Assembly: GCF_000150705.2 (NCBI RefSeq) | Contig: NW_015440957.1 | Span: 898,621-962,620, forward strand | Direction of reading: 5' to 3' | DNA: 64,000 nucleotides | From: Paracoccidioides lutzii Pb01 | Lineage: Eukaryota; Ascomycota; Eurotiomycetes; Onygenales; Ajellomycetaceae | In this document: positions 12,045 to 22,784 of the stretch, piece by piece | Position numbering within the stretch: position 1 is the first letter of the stretch | How the letters are laid out: each line of letters opens with the position of its first letter | Notes under the pieces: model-generated | Database searches by the model: none | What the model saw: only the letters and a program-made list of their open reading frames with translations | Told to the model about the DNA's origin: nothing | Program-made: the position numbers and the translations under genes

Positions 12045-13017
12045 GTGTGTTATGGGAGACGATGTCCTGTCCTATGCAATAGACAGGAAAATAACACCTT
12101 AGCCTTTGCCTTGAACGGCATTACCACTAGGTGAGGTGGACTATAGGGGCTACAGTAAGGACCTGGGCAATCGGCTTGGAATGACTGGAGTTGAGGAGTA
12201 CCTTGAGAAGAAAATCGACCTGGGAAACTACACCTGACAACGTTGTTGCTATATCATCACAGCGCATTTTCCCCTTACCACTCCTGTCACCAGGTCGATA
12301 TGCGTACATGGTCGCCACACTGGTGGCTTGAATACTCATGATTGCCATCATTAGTGGTATCACAGACATGTGTGCCTTATGAGTCTACATACACACCCTT
12401 CTCGCAGGATACCGGTTTCTGATAGGGGTTCGAATAAGATTCCTGATCCTGAACCTTGCGGCAATTTCAAGACTGTGGAACGGCGGTCGGATGTTATCTC
12501 CAAACGGAGTGATTTTTTTGATGGCATTCCCTTTTGTCAACGGGCATTGGTGTTATGTCATTTGGTTTTGAGACCAGGTTGACAGCCAGACGAGATGTTT
12601 ATTTCTAAAGCTGGCTATTTTGAAGTATCAGTTCAAGACACTATTATTTCAGTCGGAACATAAATGTTCTTGCGAACAAATGTCCAAACACATAGGTGTC
12701 GTCCATTATTCTTTATCTCCTGTAAAATGTTTTAGAATTTGTTCTCTCTGCGGTAGGAAAGGATAGTTATCAAATGCATGTAAGATCTAGATAGTGTCCT
12801 TACTTTCTCTGGGATGACGTCGTTAAACGCAGGTCACCTGATTCTTGGCGCTCCGCCTCTTCGCCTCTCCTCGAACTCCCAAATGAAATTTGAAGCGCAA
12901 GTTGTTGAAGATGTTGGGTGGGGATCGTAGAATCCAGAGATCAATTTGGCAAAAAGGTAGCCGGGCTTAACAGATTTCGTCTGTATGTGAAGACTTTGTC
13001 TCCCAGTCCCTTCAATC
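12045..13017. other. Intergenic region before SCC4
   Basis: Nearly 1 kb with no recognisable gene. Short open stretches at 12127-12369 (minus) and 12370-12582 (plus) lack known motifs and codon bias. The right part is presumably the SCC4 promoter and leader. Confidence 0.5.
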
Positions 13018-15952
13018 ATGCCTTACCAGCCTCCGCATGGTGGTCAATACCCCCAGACACAACTCCATCCCAATATCCGGCCTCAGTCGCACGCGCAACA
13101 ACCGCGATTACCACCCGCGCAGCACCATTACGACTTCAGTCAAAATGCCTCGTATCCGGCATATTCAAAGCCTGTCTCCCATTCCCAGATTGTCTTGCCC
13201 GCGGCTCCCTACGCGTCGCAGCAATGCTCACCCTATCAACAACAAACAGACAGTGAATCAACCCTCCCCAAATTACACACCGCGGCCAATCCAAGCTCGC
13301 CCTCCGCCCGCAAATAATGCACCGCTTCAATACGGCGGAGCTCTGTCTCCGCAATATTATTCTATCCCAAACCGACCCGATACATATCCGTCGCCACAGC
13401 AGCAGTATCCAATGCAACTACCCCCCCGACCTCAATCACATCCTCAACCTGCCTCCTACCCACAGTCTCCTCAGGTATACCCTCAGGCCGTAATAAAACT
13501 GCAGCCCACTTTGCATCAGCAGAGATCAGTGAGCGGTTTGCAACAGCGAAGCACGCCAGGTCTTCAAGCTCCACCTAGAAAGTCTCCGTCCCTGAAACAC
13601 ATGCGCTCCAAATCCCCCGTGAAGATGCCACATCCACAACAGCACCAAGGAGTTGGAAAACCCGCAATTGATTACCATGTGCTGCTTCTTTCGCTGGCAG
13701 ATGAGTATATCGATGCGGCTCACAGCCAAGGCACAGCACTTGCAGTTGAGCGTAATGAGGTAGAGACCGACGAGTACTACAAGCTCATAGCTACTGGTCT
13801 GGCTTGCCTGAACGCAGTGCTGAAGGTTTGACTTCCTACCCATATCAGTCACCCGCCCCCCCTCAGCCCATACAAATGTATATTAGGTTTTGCTGATTCT
13901 TCGAAAAAGAACTGGAAATTACAACCCCGAACCGAAGCGCTGGTGCGGTTACGGTATGCCCGGATATTATATGAAGAAACAGAAAATGACTCCGAGGCGG
14001 AGAGCGTCCTGAGTAAAGGGGTATGGCTACGGATATCCTCTTATTTTACGAAAATATGCTAACGTGGGATGTAGGTTGATTTATGTGAAAGGGTCAGCCA
14101 GATCCTTCTGCTTAAACTTGTCTAGTTCCCTAACTGACTATCCCCTCTAGAACCGTATGTATGATTTAAAATATTGTATGCAGCAGCTGCTTGCCCGCAT
14201 TTTCTATAAGTCAAACCCAAAGGCTGCAATGAAGCATGTGGATGGTGTTATTCGTGACATTGAAGGGTGAGTTTAGTTAATCCTTAAACACAGAGATGTT
14301 TTCTGACAGTATCAGATATCGTCATACTGCCTGGGAATATGCTTTCCGTCTACTTCGAGTTACACTCTCACTTTCCTCCTCACAGCAAGATACTTCCGCC
14401 GCCATCCTGAACCTACAGAAGGTTTCCTCCCTGGCTGGCCGCAGCGGGGACAGAGCAGTGCTTGTTGTTTCTTCGGTAATCGAAGCCCTAGTACGCCTGC
14501 AGCATTCTTCAGGTCATGACTCTATAGAGCAAGCACAACGAGCTTTAGCTACAGCAAGGAGCTACCAGCTTGACAACAGGGTGCTCGACATTCCACAAAT
14601 AAGTACAATGATCCAAATTATGGATATATGTTGCAGCCTGCTTGAGTATGATGTCAAGCAATCAGCGGAAAAGCTTCAGATAATGCAAAAGGTAATGGAT
14701 CAGAAGATAGATGATCCACACTGGCAGAATGACGGTAGCTTTTCAATACCACTCAGCCATAAAACCCTGTCGCCGTCAGCCGTGGAGCCCACAGATATTC
14801 TACAAGTCAGCGATGGAAATGTATCACTGGCACTAAGCTGGCTTCCGGAACATGATCTCTATGCCTTGTGCTATTTTCTGAGCTCTGTCACATTAACAGC
14901 AAAAAACTCACAAGATGGTCACAAGTCTGAGAAGTATCTTAGTGAGGGATTAAAAATGATAAGAAGTGAGCAAATAACAATCCCTGATACAATTCTACAA
15001 GAATCTCACTGATCGAACGCCAGGTAATTTCAAAACACCACAGGAAATTCCCGAGTCACTATCATCTGCTGCAGCGAGGATCGAATGGCGACGAGCTTTG
15101 TACTGCAATATGCTCCTACAGTTAATTTTCCTTGCCTGTGCCCGAACCGATTGGGCCCTCGCTCGCCAGACGTTAAAAGAACTGCATGCAGCCTCATCTG
15201 AGCTGGGGGATAATTTAGATGAAACAACCAAATGTCTCATGGAATACGCAAGCGGCATTATCTCCCAAGGCACAGGTGATCTCAAAGCCGCACTCACAAC
15301 TTTTCAAGGACCCATTTTCGCTCTCAATCAATTTACCAGCAAGTCCTCCCGCAATGATCCGCGACGTGACACCGCCATACTTGCCGCCCTCAATTCTGCC
15401 CTGATATTACGTGATCCCTCCCGCCTCTCCCACTCCGCTGCCTCCAAGACCCTCTCCTCGATAGAACCCTTTTGCCGGACAAGCTCAAACAAATACATAC
15501 AGGCCGCCTATTTCCTAATATCAGCCACGACACACCCAGAATCCACAATCCAAACCAAACGCGACCTTCACCATTCTCTCCAAGCCGCCACGGCAATCAG
15601 CAACAGCCAAGTAACCTGTATCGCACTGACTTTTATGAGCTGGAAATACTTCCGGGGCGTCGTGGGTGAGCAGTCTGAGAAAAGCGCCAAGGCTGCCCGG
15701 GCCATGGCTAGGAAGGCAGATGATAAACTGTGGATATCTGTTACTGAGGAGCTGCTAGCGGCTACTTTGGACTCGCAGGGGAAATCGGGGGAGGCGAGAG
15801 CAACGAGGGAGCAGGCGGATATTGCGCTGTTGGGGTTACCGCCTGTGTTGAAGAAGATGAAATCTAGCTCTTCTGCGTCTAATAATGGGCCAGAAGGTGA
15901 GCCGGGAGGTGGGCGATCGTCGGAAATGATTATAAAGGCTGTGGAGATTTGA
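13018..15952 (+). CDS. SCC4: Cohesin loading factor Scc4/Mau2 (exon 1 has an apparent frameshift)
   Basis: Partner of Scc2; the pair loads cohesin on chromosomes. Six exons: 13018-13825, 13910-14020, 14075-14092 (only 18 nt), 14151-14266, 14310-14965, 15024-15952, with small introns at good GT-AG sites. Spliced, the body reads continuously in frame: GLACLNAVLK / NWKLQPRTEA, SVLSKG / VDLCER / NRMYDLKYCMQQ, VIRDIEG / IRYRHTAWEY, KMIR / SNFKTPQE. It is TPR-like helical throughout, as in the family, and about 878 residues long. The N-terminal 140 residues are Pro/Gln/Tyr-rich and disordered. Within exon 1 the frame opened by ATG 13018 must shift by +1 near 13230-13300 to reach the frame that carries the rest. 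This is a 1-base indel, an assembly error, or an improbable 43-nt intron (13253-13295). The start codon is therefore the least certain part. Confidence 0.88.
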
Positions 15953-16882
15953 TGAAATACCCCTTCCGTTTAGAGTAGGGTAATGAAAGTTAGACTTGGT
16001 TTATTATTGCTCTTCATTTTATGCTGTCCTTGTGGTGATATATGTATGGAATTTACCTACATGGTTGGCGTTCTATAGCTGGGTTATATACCGGTGGTTC
16101 AAGGTTGCCATGACGTGTCTGTACATTTTTTTATTTCTTCTCTATCTTCAGGACGCAGTGAGTTTTGGATCTTGATCGTTGTTTAATTCTTCCAGCCTAT
16201 ATAAATAGAGTTAATGTCATTGTGATTCCCTTCCATCCTGGGTCGTTCAGGTTTTATCGCAACAGGGACAAGGGGTGGAATATAGGGAAGTGGTTGATAA
16301 AACAGAACCAAGTTCGAGAAGGAAACGAGAGAAGTGAAAAGAAGAGAAAAGGAAGGTATCTGTACAATTCTTAACCGACATGAACAGTGGAAGATAATAC
16401 GGAGTCGCACTTCTTAGTTAATGCCATGACTCTACCCTTGTTTTTTGTTTGTTGCCCATATTAACTTTTCTCTACCCCAATTGGCAAGAATATCTAGGAA
16501 CGGCAAAAAGAAAAGAGATACAAACTCCCATACGCCCAACAAAATCCCAGCACGGAACATATTTAGCCGATAATGCCCCCTCCCCCTTCCCAAGAACACC
16601 AAAATAAAATAACAAGTTGTATATACCCGGCTGACCGACCACCCAAATGCGTACCCAATGCAAGAATGAAATATAAAGGCAAAGGGAGAAAAGGAACGCT
16701 TCAGGGGAAGAAGTACAATGACAGATGCGAAAAGAAAAAGAACAGGACAGAAGGCGGAGGAATCACACATATCTATATACATCCTTTTTACTCCTCGTTT
16801 CCCCTCCTTCTGGGACACAAAAGAGAACAAAAAATATTCGAGGATTTGGATCCGATCCGCAACGTTGCGAAACGAAAAATTA
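15953..16882. other. Convergent intergenic region between SCC4 and CENP-A
   Basis: About 930 bp with no supported gene; both flanking genes end here. Open frames at 16432-16905 (minus) and 16573-16944 (plus) overlap the CENP-A 3' end and read as random lysine- or phenylalanine-rich peptide. Confidence 0.55.
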
Positions 16883-17560
16883 TCATCCCAAACCAGCCCA
16901 AGCACCGCGTATCCGCCGTGCTAATTGTATATCCTTTTGCATGATTGTTACTCTCTTTGCATGTATGGCGCATAAGTTCGTGTCTTCGAATAGGTGTACG
17001 AGAAACGCTTCCGCAGCCTCTTGTAGGGCTTGGATAGCTTGGGACTGCCATCGAAGCTCCTCCCCGACGCCGGCGGGCAGTAGGTCGACGGCAACCTCAC
17101 GGACTAGACGGGCAAAGGGAAGTTTGAGGAGGAGAAGGTCCCATGATTTTTGATAGCGGCGGATTTCCTTAAGGGCTACTGTGCCTGGTCGATAGCGGCG
17201 ACGACGGGGCAGTGGGTCGCCCGCTGGATATGGGGAATTAAGGATGTTAGTTTAATAGTTTGAGATGGTATCATGGTTGCCAGTGGTCAATTGAGCTATG
17301 TGTGAGGATGTTCAAAAGGAATATATCTCGGCACGGAATGGAAAGAATATAACATGTTATAACATACGTTGTATGTCAGTAGTCCGACCTCCTACGCCCT
17401 TCCCATACCTTCCAGTTTTCTTCGCCTTTGAGATTCCTCCTCTCGACGATGGTCCGGCAACTGCGGATTCAGATCTTGAGCCAACTCCTCCGCCACTTGT
17501 CCGTCGTGCCTGTGGACTATCTGCCGGTACTGGTCTCCCGCCGCGACCCCTCGATGACAT
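16883..17560 (-). CDS. CSE4: Centromeric histone H3 variant CENP-A (Cse4/CnpA)
   Basis: Replaces H3 in centromeric nucleosomes and sets kinetochore position. Two exons on the minus strand: 17560-17368 and 17223-16883. The 144-bp intron runs GTATGT...ACTAAC...CAG (17367-17224), phase 1. About 177 residues. Exon 1 encodes a basic Gly/Ser/Arg tail (MSSRGRGGRPVPADSPQARR...). Exon 2 encodes the H3 fold: RYRPGTVALKEIRRYQKS, LLLLKLPFARLVREVA, then a loop PAGVGEELRW longer than that of canonical H3, then SQAIQALQEAAEAFLVHLFED, CAIHAKRVTIMQKDIQLARRIRG and a short tail. The long loop 1, the Trp in it, and the divergent tail distinguish CENP-A from H3. Exon 2 has no starting Met in its frame, so a scan for ATG frames misses the histone fold. 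The adjacent DNA is the repeat island. Confidence 0.95.
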
Positions 17561-18173
17561 TGTCTATATGAGCGACCGGCTGGTGTGGACTTGCGCAAGC
17601 ACGATGGGAGGGCTTCCGAGCGCGCAGGGCAAGTTGAGCTTAAGAGGAACGTAAACAAGAAGCTACAGGAGCTGTGGCAAGTATAGTATAGCGCCCTCGA
17701 AGTATTGGTTAGCAGCAATTGAGTGTGTGTGATAATCTCGAAGCTGTCACGTGGGTGGGTAGTTAAAGGAGGGGGAATTTGTTCTTTTAAGTATTTTATT
17801 TAGGTGACCGAATTTAAGAGGACGGAGGTTTGCTGGGGTTGTAGGAAAAGATGATCTAGCAATTGCAAAAGATATCGCAGTACGGAATGGCGCGAACAAC
17901 TGCCCAGCAGCAGAGGGAACTTGGAAGAAAGGGAGAGAGAAAATCGGGTGGCTTGGGAGGTCCCGGATTATATTGAGGAGGTTGGTTAGTTGATGCCGCA
18001 AGGAACGCGAGGGCTTACATAAGGGGCTAACTAATTAGTTCGTTAGTTACGCGTTGAATCTTTGGAGACACGGGAAAACACACTAGGCAGGGAACGGACT
18101 AGCGCGGGCTTGGGTATCAGATGTGGATTATCTGTTGCTCCGAAGGTCCAGTTTTTATGTCATCATTATGTTA
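17561..18173. promoter_or_regulatory. Upstream region of CENP-A with a CACGTG E-box
   Basis: About 600 bp between the CENP-A start and the first repeat. A GTCACGTG E-box lies at 17746-17753, some 190 bp upstream of the start codon; bHLH factors bind this core. Near 18030-18050 there is a run of short TTAGT/ACTAA inverted pieces. No gene is seen here. Confidence 0.4.
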
Positions 18174-18418
18174 ACGTAATTACCAGCGACCACCAAATGA
18201 GCGAACATCTAAATTGAACGCAGAACTAGAAAATTCAATTAACTTCTTCAACACACAATAATGTCACCAACTCGCAGTAAAAATGCAAGAAACTCTATAG
18301 AGATAGAGAGAGGTCTTGAACTAGCAATAACTGTCATTAAAAATCAAGAAGCATTCTCAATTGCTGGAGCTATGCATCTTTTTAATATATCGTACTTCAC
18401 TTTCAATTATTAACTCAA
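18174..18418 (+). pseudogene. 5' stub of a pogo/Fot1-like DNA transposon
   Basis: A TA dinucleotide precedes ACGTAATTACCAGCGACC, which has the look of a terminal inverted repeat. An ATG at 18261 then opens a 50-codon frame to 18413. It encodes a basic start (MSPTRSKNARNS) and a helix-turn-helix-like stretch (LELAITVIKNQEAFSIAGA, then FNIS), as at the N-terminus of pogo-type transposases. The frame ends just before the gypsy B LTR, and no rest of the transposase is seen. The interpretation is that a pogo-like element was truncated by the retrotransposon insertion or by later deletion. The right end was not found, so the family call is tentative. Confidence 0.5.
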
Positions 18419-18661
18419 TGTTAGGCTCAGCGCCCGACCGAGCCCGACCGAGGCCCGGTGCCCGGTTAGACTCGACGTCGGATTAAGCTCGGCACCCGAT
18501 TAGGCCTAATCCTCATCACGTGACCACACGACCATGCGGGTTGTTATAACCCGGGCAGGGCCCAGCACCCCTTTCATCCCATCAAGCTTAGTATTTCATT
18601 ATATAGCAGTTAGCAATGCAGAGAGTTTCCTTCTTATGCAGCTCGCATTCATTCCCTAACA
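18419..18661 (+). repeat. 5' LTR of gypsy family B, left copy
   Basis: A 243-bp GC-rich stretch beginning TGTTAGGCTCAGCGCC and ending CCTAACA, so its ends form the 7-bp inverted repeat TGTTAGG/CCTAACA expected of an LTR. Its start matches the reverse complement of 31175 leftwards, and the segment TATATAGCAGTTAGCAATGC is shared with that copy. It contains a TCACGTGA E-box core at 18517-18522. It is far less mutated than the internal region that follows element A. Confidence 0.85.
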
Positions 18662-18742
18662 TAATACTAAGCTTTTCATCCTATCCTTTCTACTCAGGAT
18701 TGAGTAGAACCTGCTCAGCAAGGATCTGACAGTACAACAGAC

Positions 18743-19087
18743 TGTGATGGCGTAGAACAGGATTACGTCCAACCTTCTCGACAGCATAATCGCCACAGGC
18801 CGAGGCGATCGGTAATCATACAGGCCGAGGCGATCGGTCATCATACGGGCCAAGGTGATCGGTAAACAACAATTGCCTAGGCAACGGCAAACAACCCCAC
18901 AATTACCCTCTGTATGAATAACACATAAAAGTGGCAATCACATGGCAACAGCGCTAGAGAAAAAGGGCTATATAAACAGAGCCTTCCCCAAACCCATCTT
19001 TTAAAAATCATCTTAGTATTCACTCAGATAGCTTATCTAGTTGGCAATTGAACACTAGTTCACCTGCATCTAGCTGAAGCTGTGACA
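18743..19087 (+). repeat. 5' LTR of gypsy family A
   Basis: A 345-bp LTR starting TGTGATGGCG and ending GCTGTGACA. It holds three tandem imperfect units of the type ACAGGCCGAGGCGATCGGT between about 18796 and 18863. A TATATAAA box lies near 18970. It pairs with 22785-23126 and is clearly more GC-rich than that partner. Confidence 0.9.
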
Positions 19088-20983
19088 TAATATTAAGATT
19101 ATTTACTTTTCTTGCCCTTTTTAAAGCAGGTTTTTAAGTGAAAAATCTTTGAGAATTTTTATCTACTTTTGTTGTGAGATTTTTGAGAAAACTGCTAAGA
19201 TATCAGAAGCAGTTAGAGAATCTGATAGTTTATGAAAATCAGACTGAGATATAATGACTCTGATTGAGAAGAATATGAGGTTAAGAAATTTCATATTCAA
19301 AGAATAATTTTTTAAGACAATTAAAGAAGATTCAGAGCAGGTATATCAAGAAATTGTTAATCTTATGAATAAGACAAGAGGCATTTTAAAAAGGGTTAGA
19401 GTAGAACAAGATGAGCAGAAAAAGCAAGTGAGTAAATTTAATCAGTAAGTGAATAGCCTTATAGAGAAATAAAATGCTTTACTGTAGATGGTAAACTTTT
19501 TAACTTCTCAAATTAGACTGATGAACAATCAACAAATATGATAATCAGTCAAATTTGATAATTCTAGACATCTTACTAATAGGAAAGAATTGATATTTGA
19601 AAACAGACTCTTCTGAATAAAATACAAGTTAGCTGTCAACATTGACCATTTTTCAACTAAAGAAAGCTGTATTATTTATATCAAAAACTGAATTAATGAT
19701 GAAGCTGCTAGACACTTAGTCTCAAGAATGAAGAAAAATTATTCTGAGAAGTTTAAAACAGCTGAGAAAGTGTTTAAGTATCTACAAGAAATATATAAGA
19801 ATGTTAATAAGCTTGAGAATGTAAAGACAGAATACTAACATCTGATAATGAAAAATGAAGATGATTATTATATATTTATGATCAAATTCTTGCACTTGAC
19901 TGGTGAAGCTCAGATTCATAAGAAAGATTATAAAGTAGATTTTCTTCATAAGATTTTCTTTGATCTTTAACTTATGATTGCAATAGCATATATCAATTGC
20001 AGCATCTTTCAAAAGATTCAAAATATCTGCACCTGGGCTGCTTACTATCTTAAAGGCATGTCAGATTATCATAACTGAAGATTGCTTAGTTGTGAAAGAA
20101 TTTCAATAATTTGAAACAGCTGTGAAGAAACTTCTATATCTCAGAACTATAAATCAACTTCAATTATATCAGCACAGATAACTGAAAATAGAATGAAGAA
20201 TGAGAATTGAAAGAAGAATGTGAAATGCTTTAATTGCTGAAGCAAAGATCATATAGCTCAAAATTGTTCATATAAGCAAGAGACAAAACTGAAGAAAGTG
20301 AATACTGAGACTGTTATCATCAAATTAGAAAAAGATTAAATCTGAGAAAAGCCTCCTTCTTAGATAAGATAGTTGCACTAGAAACTTTGAATGTGAATTA
20401 GTTAATAAGTGAGAACTCTTTTACTATATATATCAAAGTAGCTTTTAATGAATATACTATTTCTACAAAAGCATTAGTAGATTCTGAAGCAAACTGCTAT
20501 ATTCTTATTGATATAAGCTTTGCACACAAGTGTGTCAAAGCCTTAGAAGTAAACTTTGAGAAGCTGATAAAAGACCACCAGGTCATGGAATTCAATGAAT
20601 GAAGAGAAAACTCAATTACAGAAATTATCTCCTTGCATCTGTGAATAGATGACTAAAGGTTTCTCAATACATCAATACTAATAACAGATCTGAGGAGTAC
20701 TAATATAATTCTAGAACAGTCTTGGCTAGTAAAGCAGAAAACATAACTAGACATGAAGAATCAATATTTAGTTTGACTAAGTACATAAATAATTAAGAAT
20801 GAGATATCAAAAGAATATAATATAATAATCTCAAGAAAGATTCTGAAAAGACTAGTAATGAGATCAGATCATTAATAAGATATGAATCATCATAAAAGAC
20901 TTATCAATAAAGAATTTAAGTAAAAAGTTACTGAAAGGCCTGTAAAGACTTAATGAAGAAATAAATCATACAAATAGTAAAGA

Positions 20984-21799
20984 ATGATATTCATTGAGGG
21001 TGTGATCTTTCATCATCATGAAAGAAGTAAGAAGTCAAAGGTTTTTATTTCAAGTCTCTGTGAGATAGATAGAATAATTGAGGAAAAGAAGATCATTGTT
21101 GATGCAAAACTGAAGAATGAACAGATAACTAATGAACAGCTATCAGCAGACTACAAGGAATTTCATAATGTTTTCTCAAAAACTATCTCTGATCAATTAT
21201 CACTTTTTCAAAAGAATGTAAACTATAAGATTGAGATTGAAGAGAGGGCTGATCTGAATAAAGCTATTGATCATGCATCACTATACAGAATGAGCTTGAA
21301 GAAACTTGAGACTATCAAGTAGTATTTTGAGATTAATTTATAGAAAGACTTTATTTCATCTATAGCTTTTTTATTTACTTCTTCAACTCTTATAGCTTAT
21401 ACTGCAGACAAGCTAAGGTTTTATGTGAACTATCACCAGCTTAATGCAATTTCAAAGAAGAATTGATATTCAATTCTACTAGTTGATGAGCTCATGAAGT
21501 GATTAAATGAAGTCAAGTTCTTTATCAAATTAGACATTTGTCAAGGCTTCTACTGAATACATATGCACTCTAAAACTGAAGATCTGACTGTCTTTAGAAT
21601 GCATTATGAGATCTACAAGTATAAGGTCATGCTCTTTGGCCTAAACAATAGCTTAGCAATCTTTCAATGCTTTATGAATACTATTTTCTTTGACTACTTG
21701 AATCAGTTCATGACTGTCTTTGTGAATAATCTACTTATCTACAGCAAAACCTTGAAAGAATACAAAGAGCATATCAAGAAGATATTGACTAGATTATAA
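20984..21799 (+). pseudogene. Degenerate pol fragments (protease/RT region) of element A
   Basis: Two readable blocks remain. The block at 20984-21322 contains the linker and the N-terminal part of RT, with KNVNYKIEIEE and the HASLYRMS region. The block at 21563-21799 contains the palm: KYKVMLFGLNNSLAIFQCFMN, then FVNNLLIYS in place of the YxDD active site, then KEYKEHIKK. The sequence between is in frame but for TGA and TAG stops. Loss of both catalytic Asp codons (GAT/GAC to AAT) fits G-to-A change. Confidence 0.8.
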
Positions 21800-22146
21800 G
21801 AAGCTGGATTACAGACAAGCATCTCAAAATATAAGTTTCATGTTTAACAGACAAAGTACTTAGATTTTATTGTCATTGATTAAAGGATTAAAGTAGACTC
21901 AGAAAAGATTGCAGTGATATCAAGATAAACAGTACCTAGTACAGTCAAGAGAGTTCAATTCTTCTTGAGATTCTGCAGCTTCTATAGACATTTCATTAAG
22001 AATTACAGTCAGATTATGAAACCATTGTTTAAGTTCATTTGAAAGAATTTATCTTTTAAGTAGAATGAGATTTGCCAGTGTGCTTTTGATCAAATGAAAA
22101 GAGTTCTGTCTAAAGCCCCTGTGCTCTGTCATTATGATCTAAATTT

Positions 22147-22384
22147 GTAAAGGGTTAAGCTCTAAGAACTAGAGGCTAGTTCTCCTATATAACAAGGACG
22201 AATTGCTTGAGAAAGGGAAGAAAAGAATGAGATGATAACTCAAGCTTAAGCAAGCTCGCGTAGCATGATCATGTGCGCACGTGTGAATGATGGCTAGGCT
22301 GAGTCAGCCAGCCAGAGCAAATCTAGGGGTTCAACCCCTTATAGAGAGTAGGCAACAGCTATAGACTAAAACTACTAAATAACA
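22147..22384. repeat. GC-richer 240-bp insert in element A, possible solo LTR or SINE
   Basis: Starting TGTAAAGGGTTAAGCTC and ending CTAAATAACA, this stretch is richer in GC and CpG than its surroundings and interrupts the polymerase region. The TG...CA ends suit a solo LTR. It also has GGTTCAACCCC near 22337-22349, which resembles a tRNA-type B box and sits in a short GC-rich hairpin, so a Pol III-derived SINE is an alternative. I could not see a clear target duplication. Confidence 0.4.
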
Positions 22385-22784
22385 TAAAAATCTATCTAAT
22401 ATTCTCTTATGATAAACTATGGAAGGCTATGAATGACTCTCTATCAGAACAGCTAAATAAGACATTAAAACTAGTTAAGATATAAAGAGAAAATGAGTAA
22501 GAAGTTGAGAACATTTTAGCAAGCTGTATCTTCTGTGAGAAGCTTTAATACTAGATAAAATAGCTAGAATTTAATGAAGATTTAACATAGTATCCAAAAC
22601 AAAATCTAAAGAAATTACCATATCTGATTTGATAATTTCATGCTGCAAATCCAACAAATGCAGAGCCTTCAAAATGATTAAGTAAATAACTAAAGACTTG
22701 AGAAAAGGATGACTATTTAGCAGATGAAGTAGGTGATAATCTATCAGTATGAGAGCATACCTAGACTTCAAGAGGAGATAATAT

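Noticed and set aside
16432..16944. Overlapping open frames on both strands near the CENP-A 3' end
   Set aside because: They are lysine- or phenylalanine-rich random peptide in frames opposite to or shifted from the CENP-A exon, with no motif.
18796..18863. CRISPR-like short tandem repeats in the A 5' LTR
   Set aside because: Three imperfect adjacent units without spacers, inside a eukaryotic LTR.
22330..22360. tRNA gene suggested by a T-arm-like GGTTCAACCCC
   Set aside because: No acceptor, D or anticodon stem could be built around it; at most a B-box remnant.
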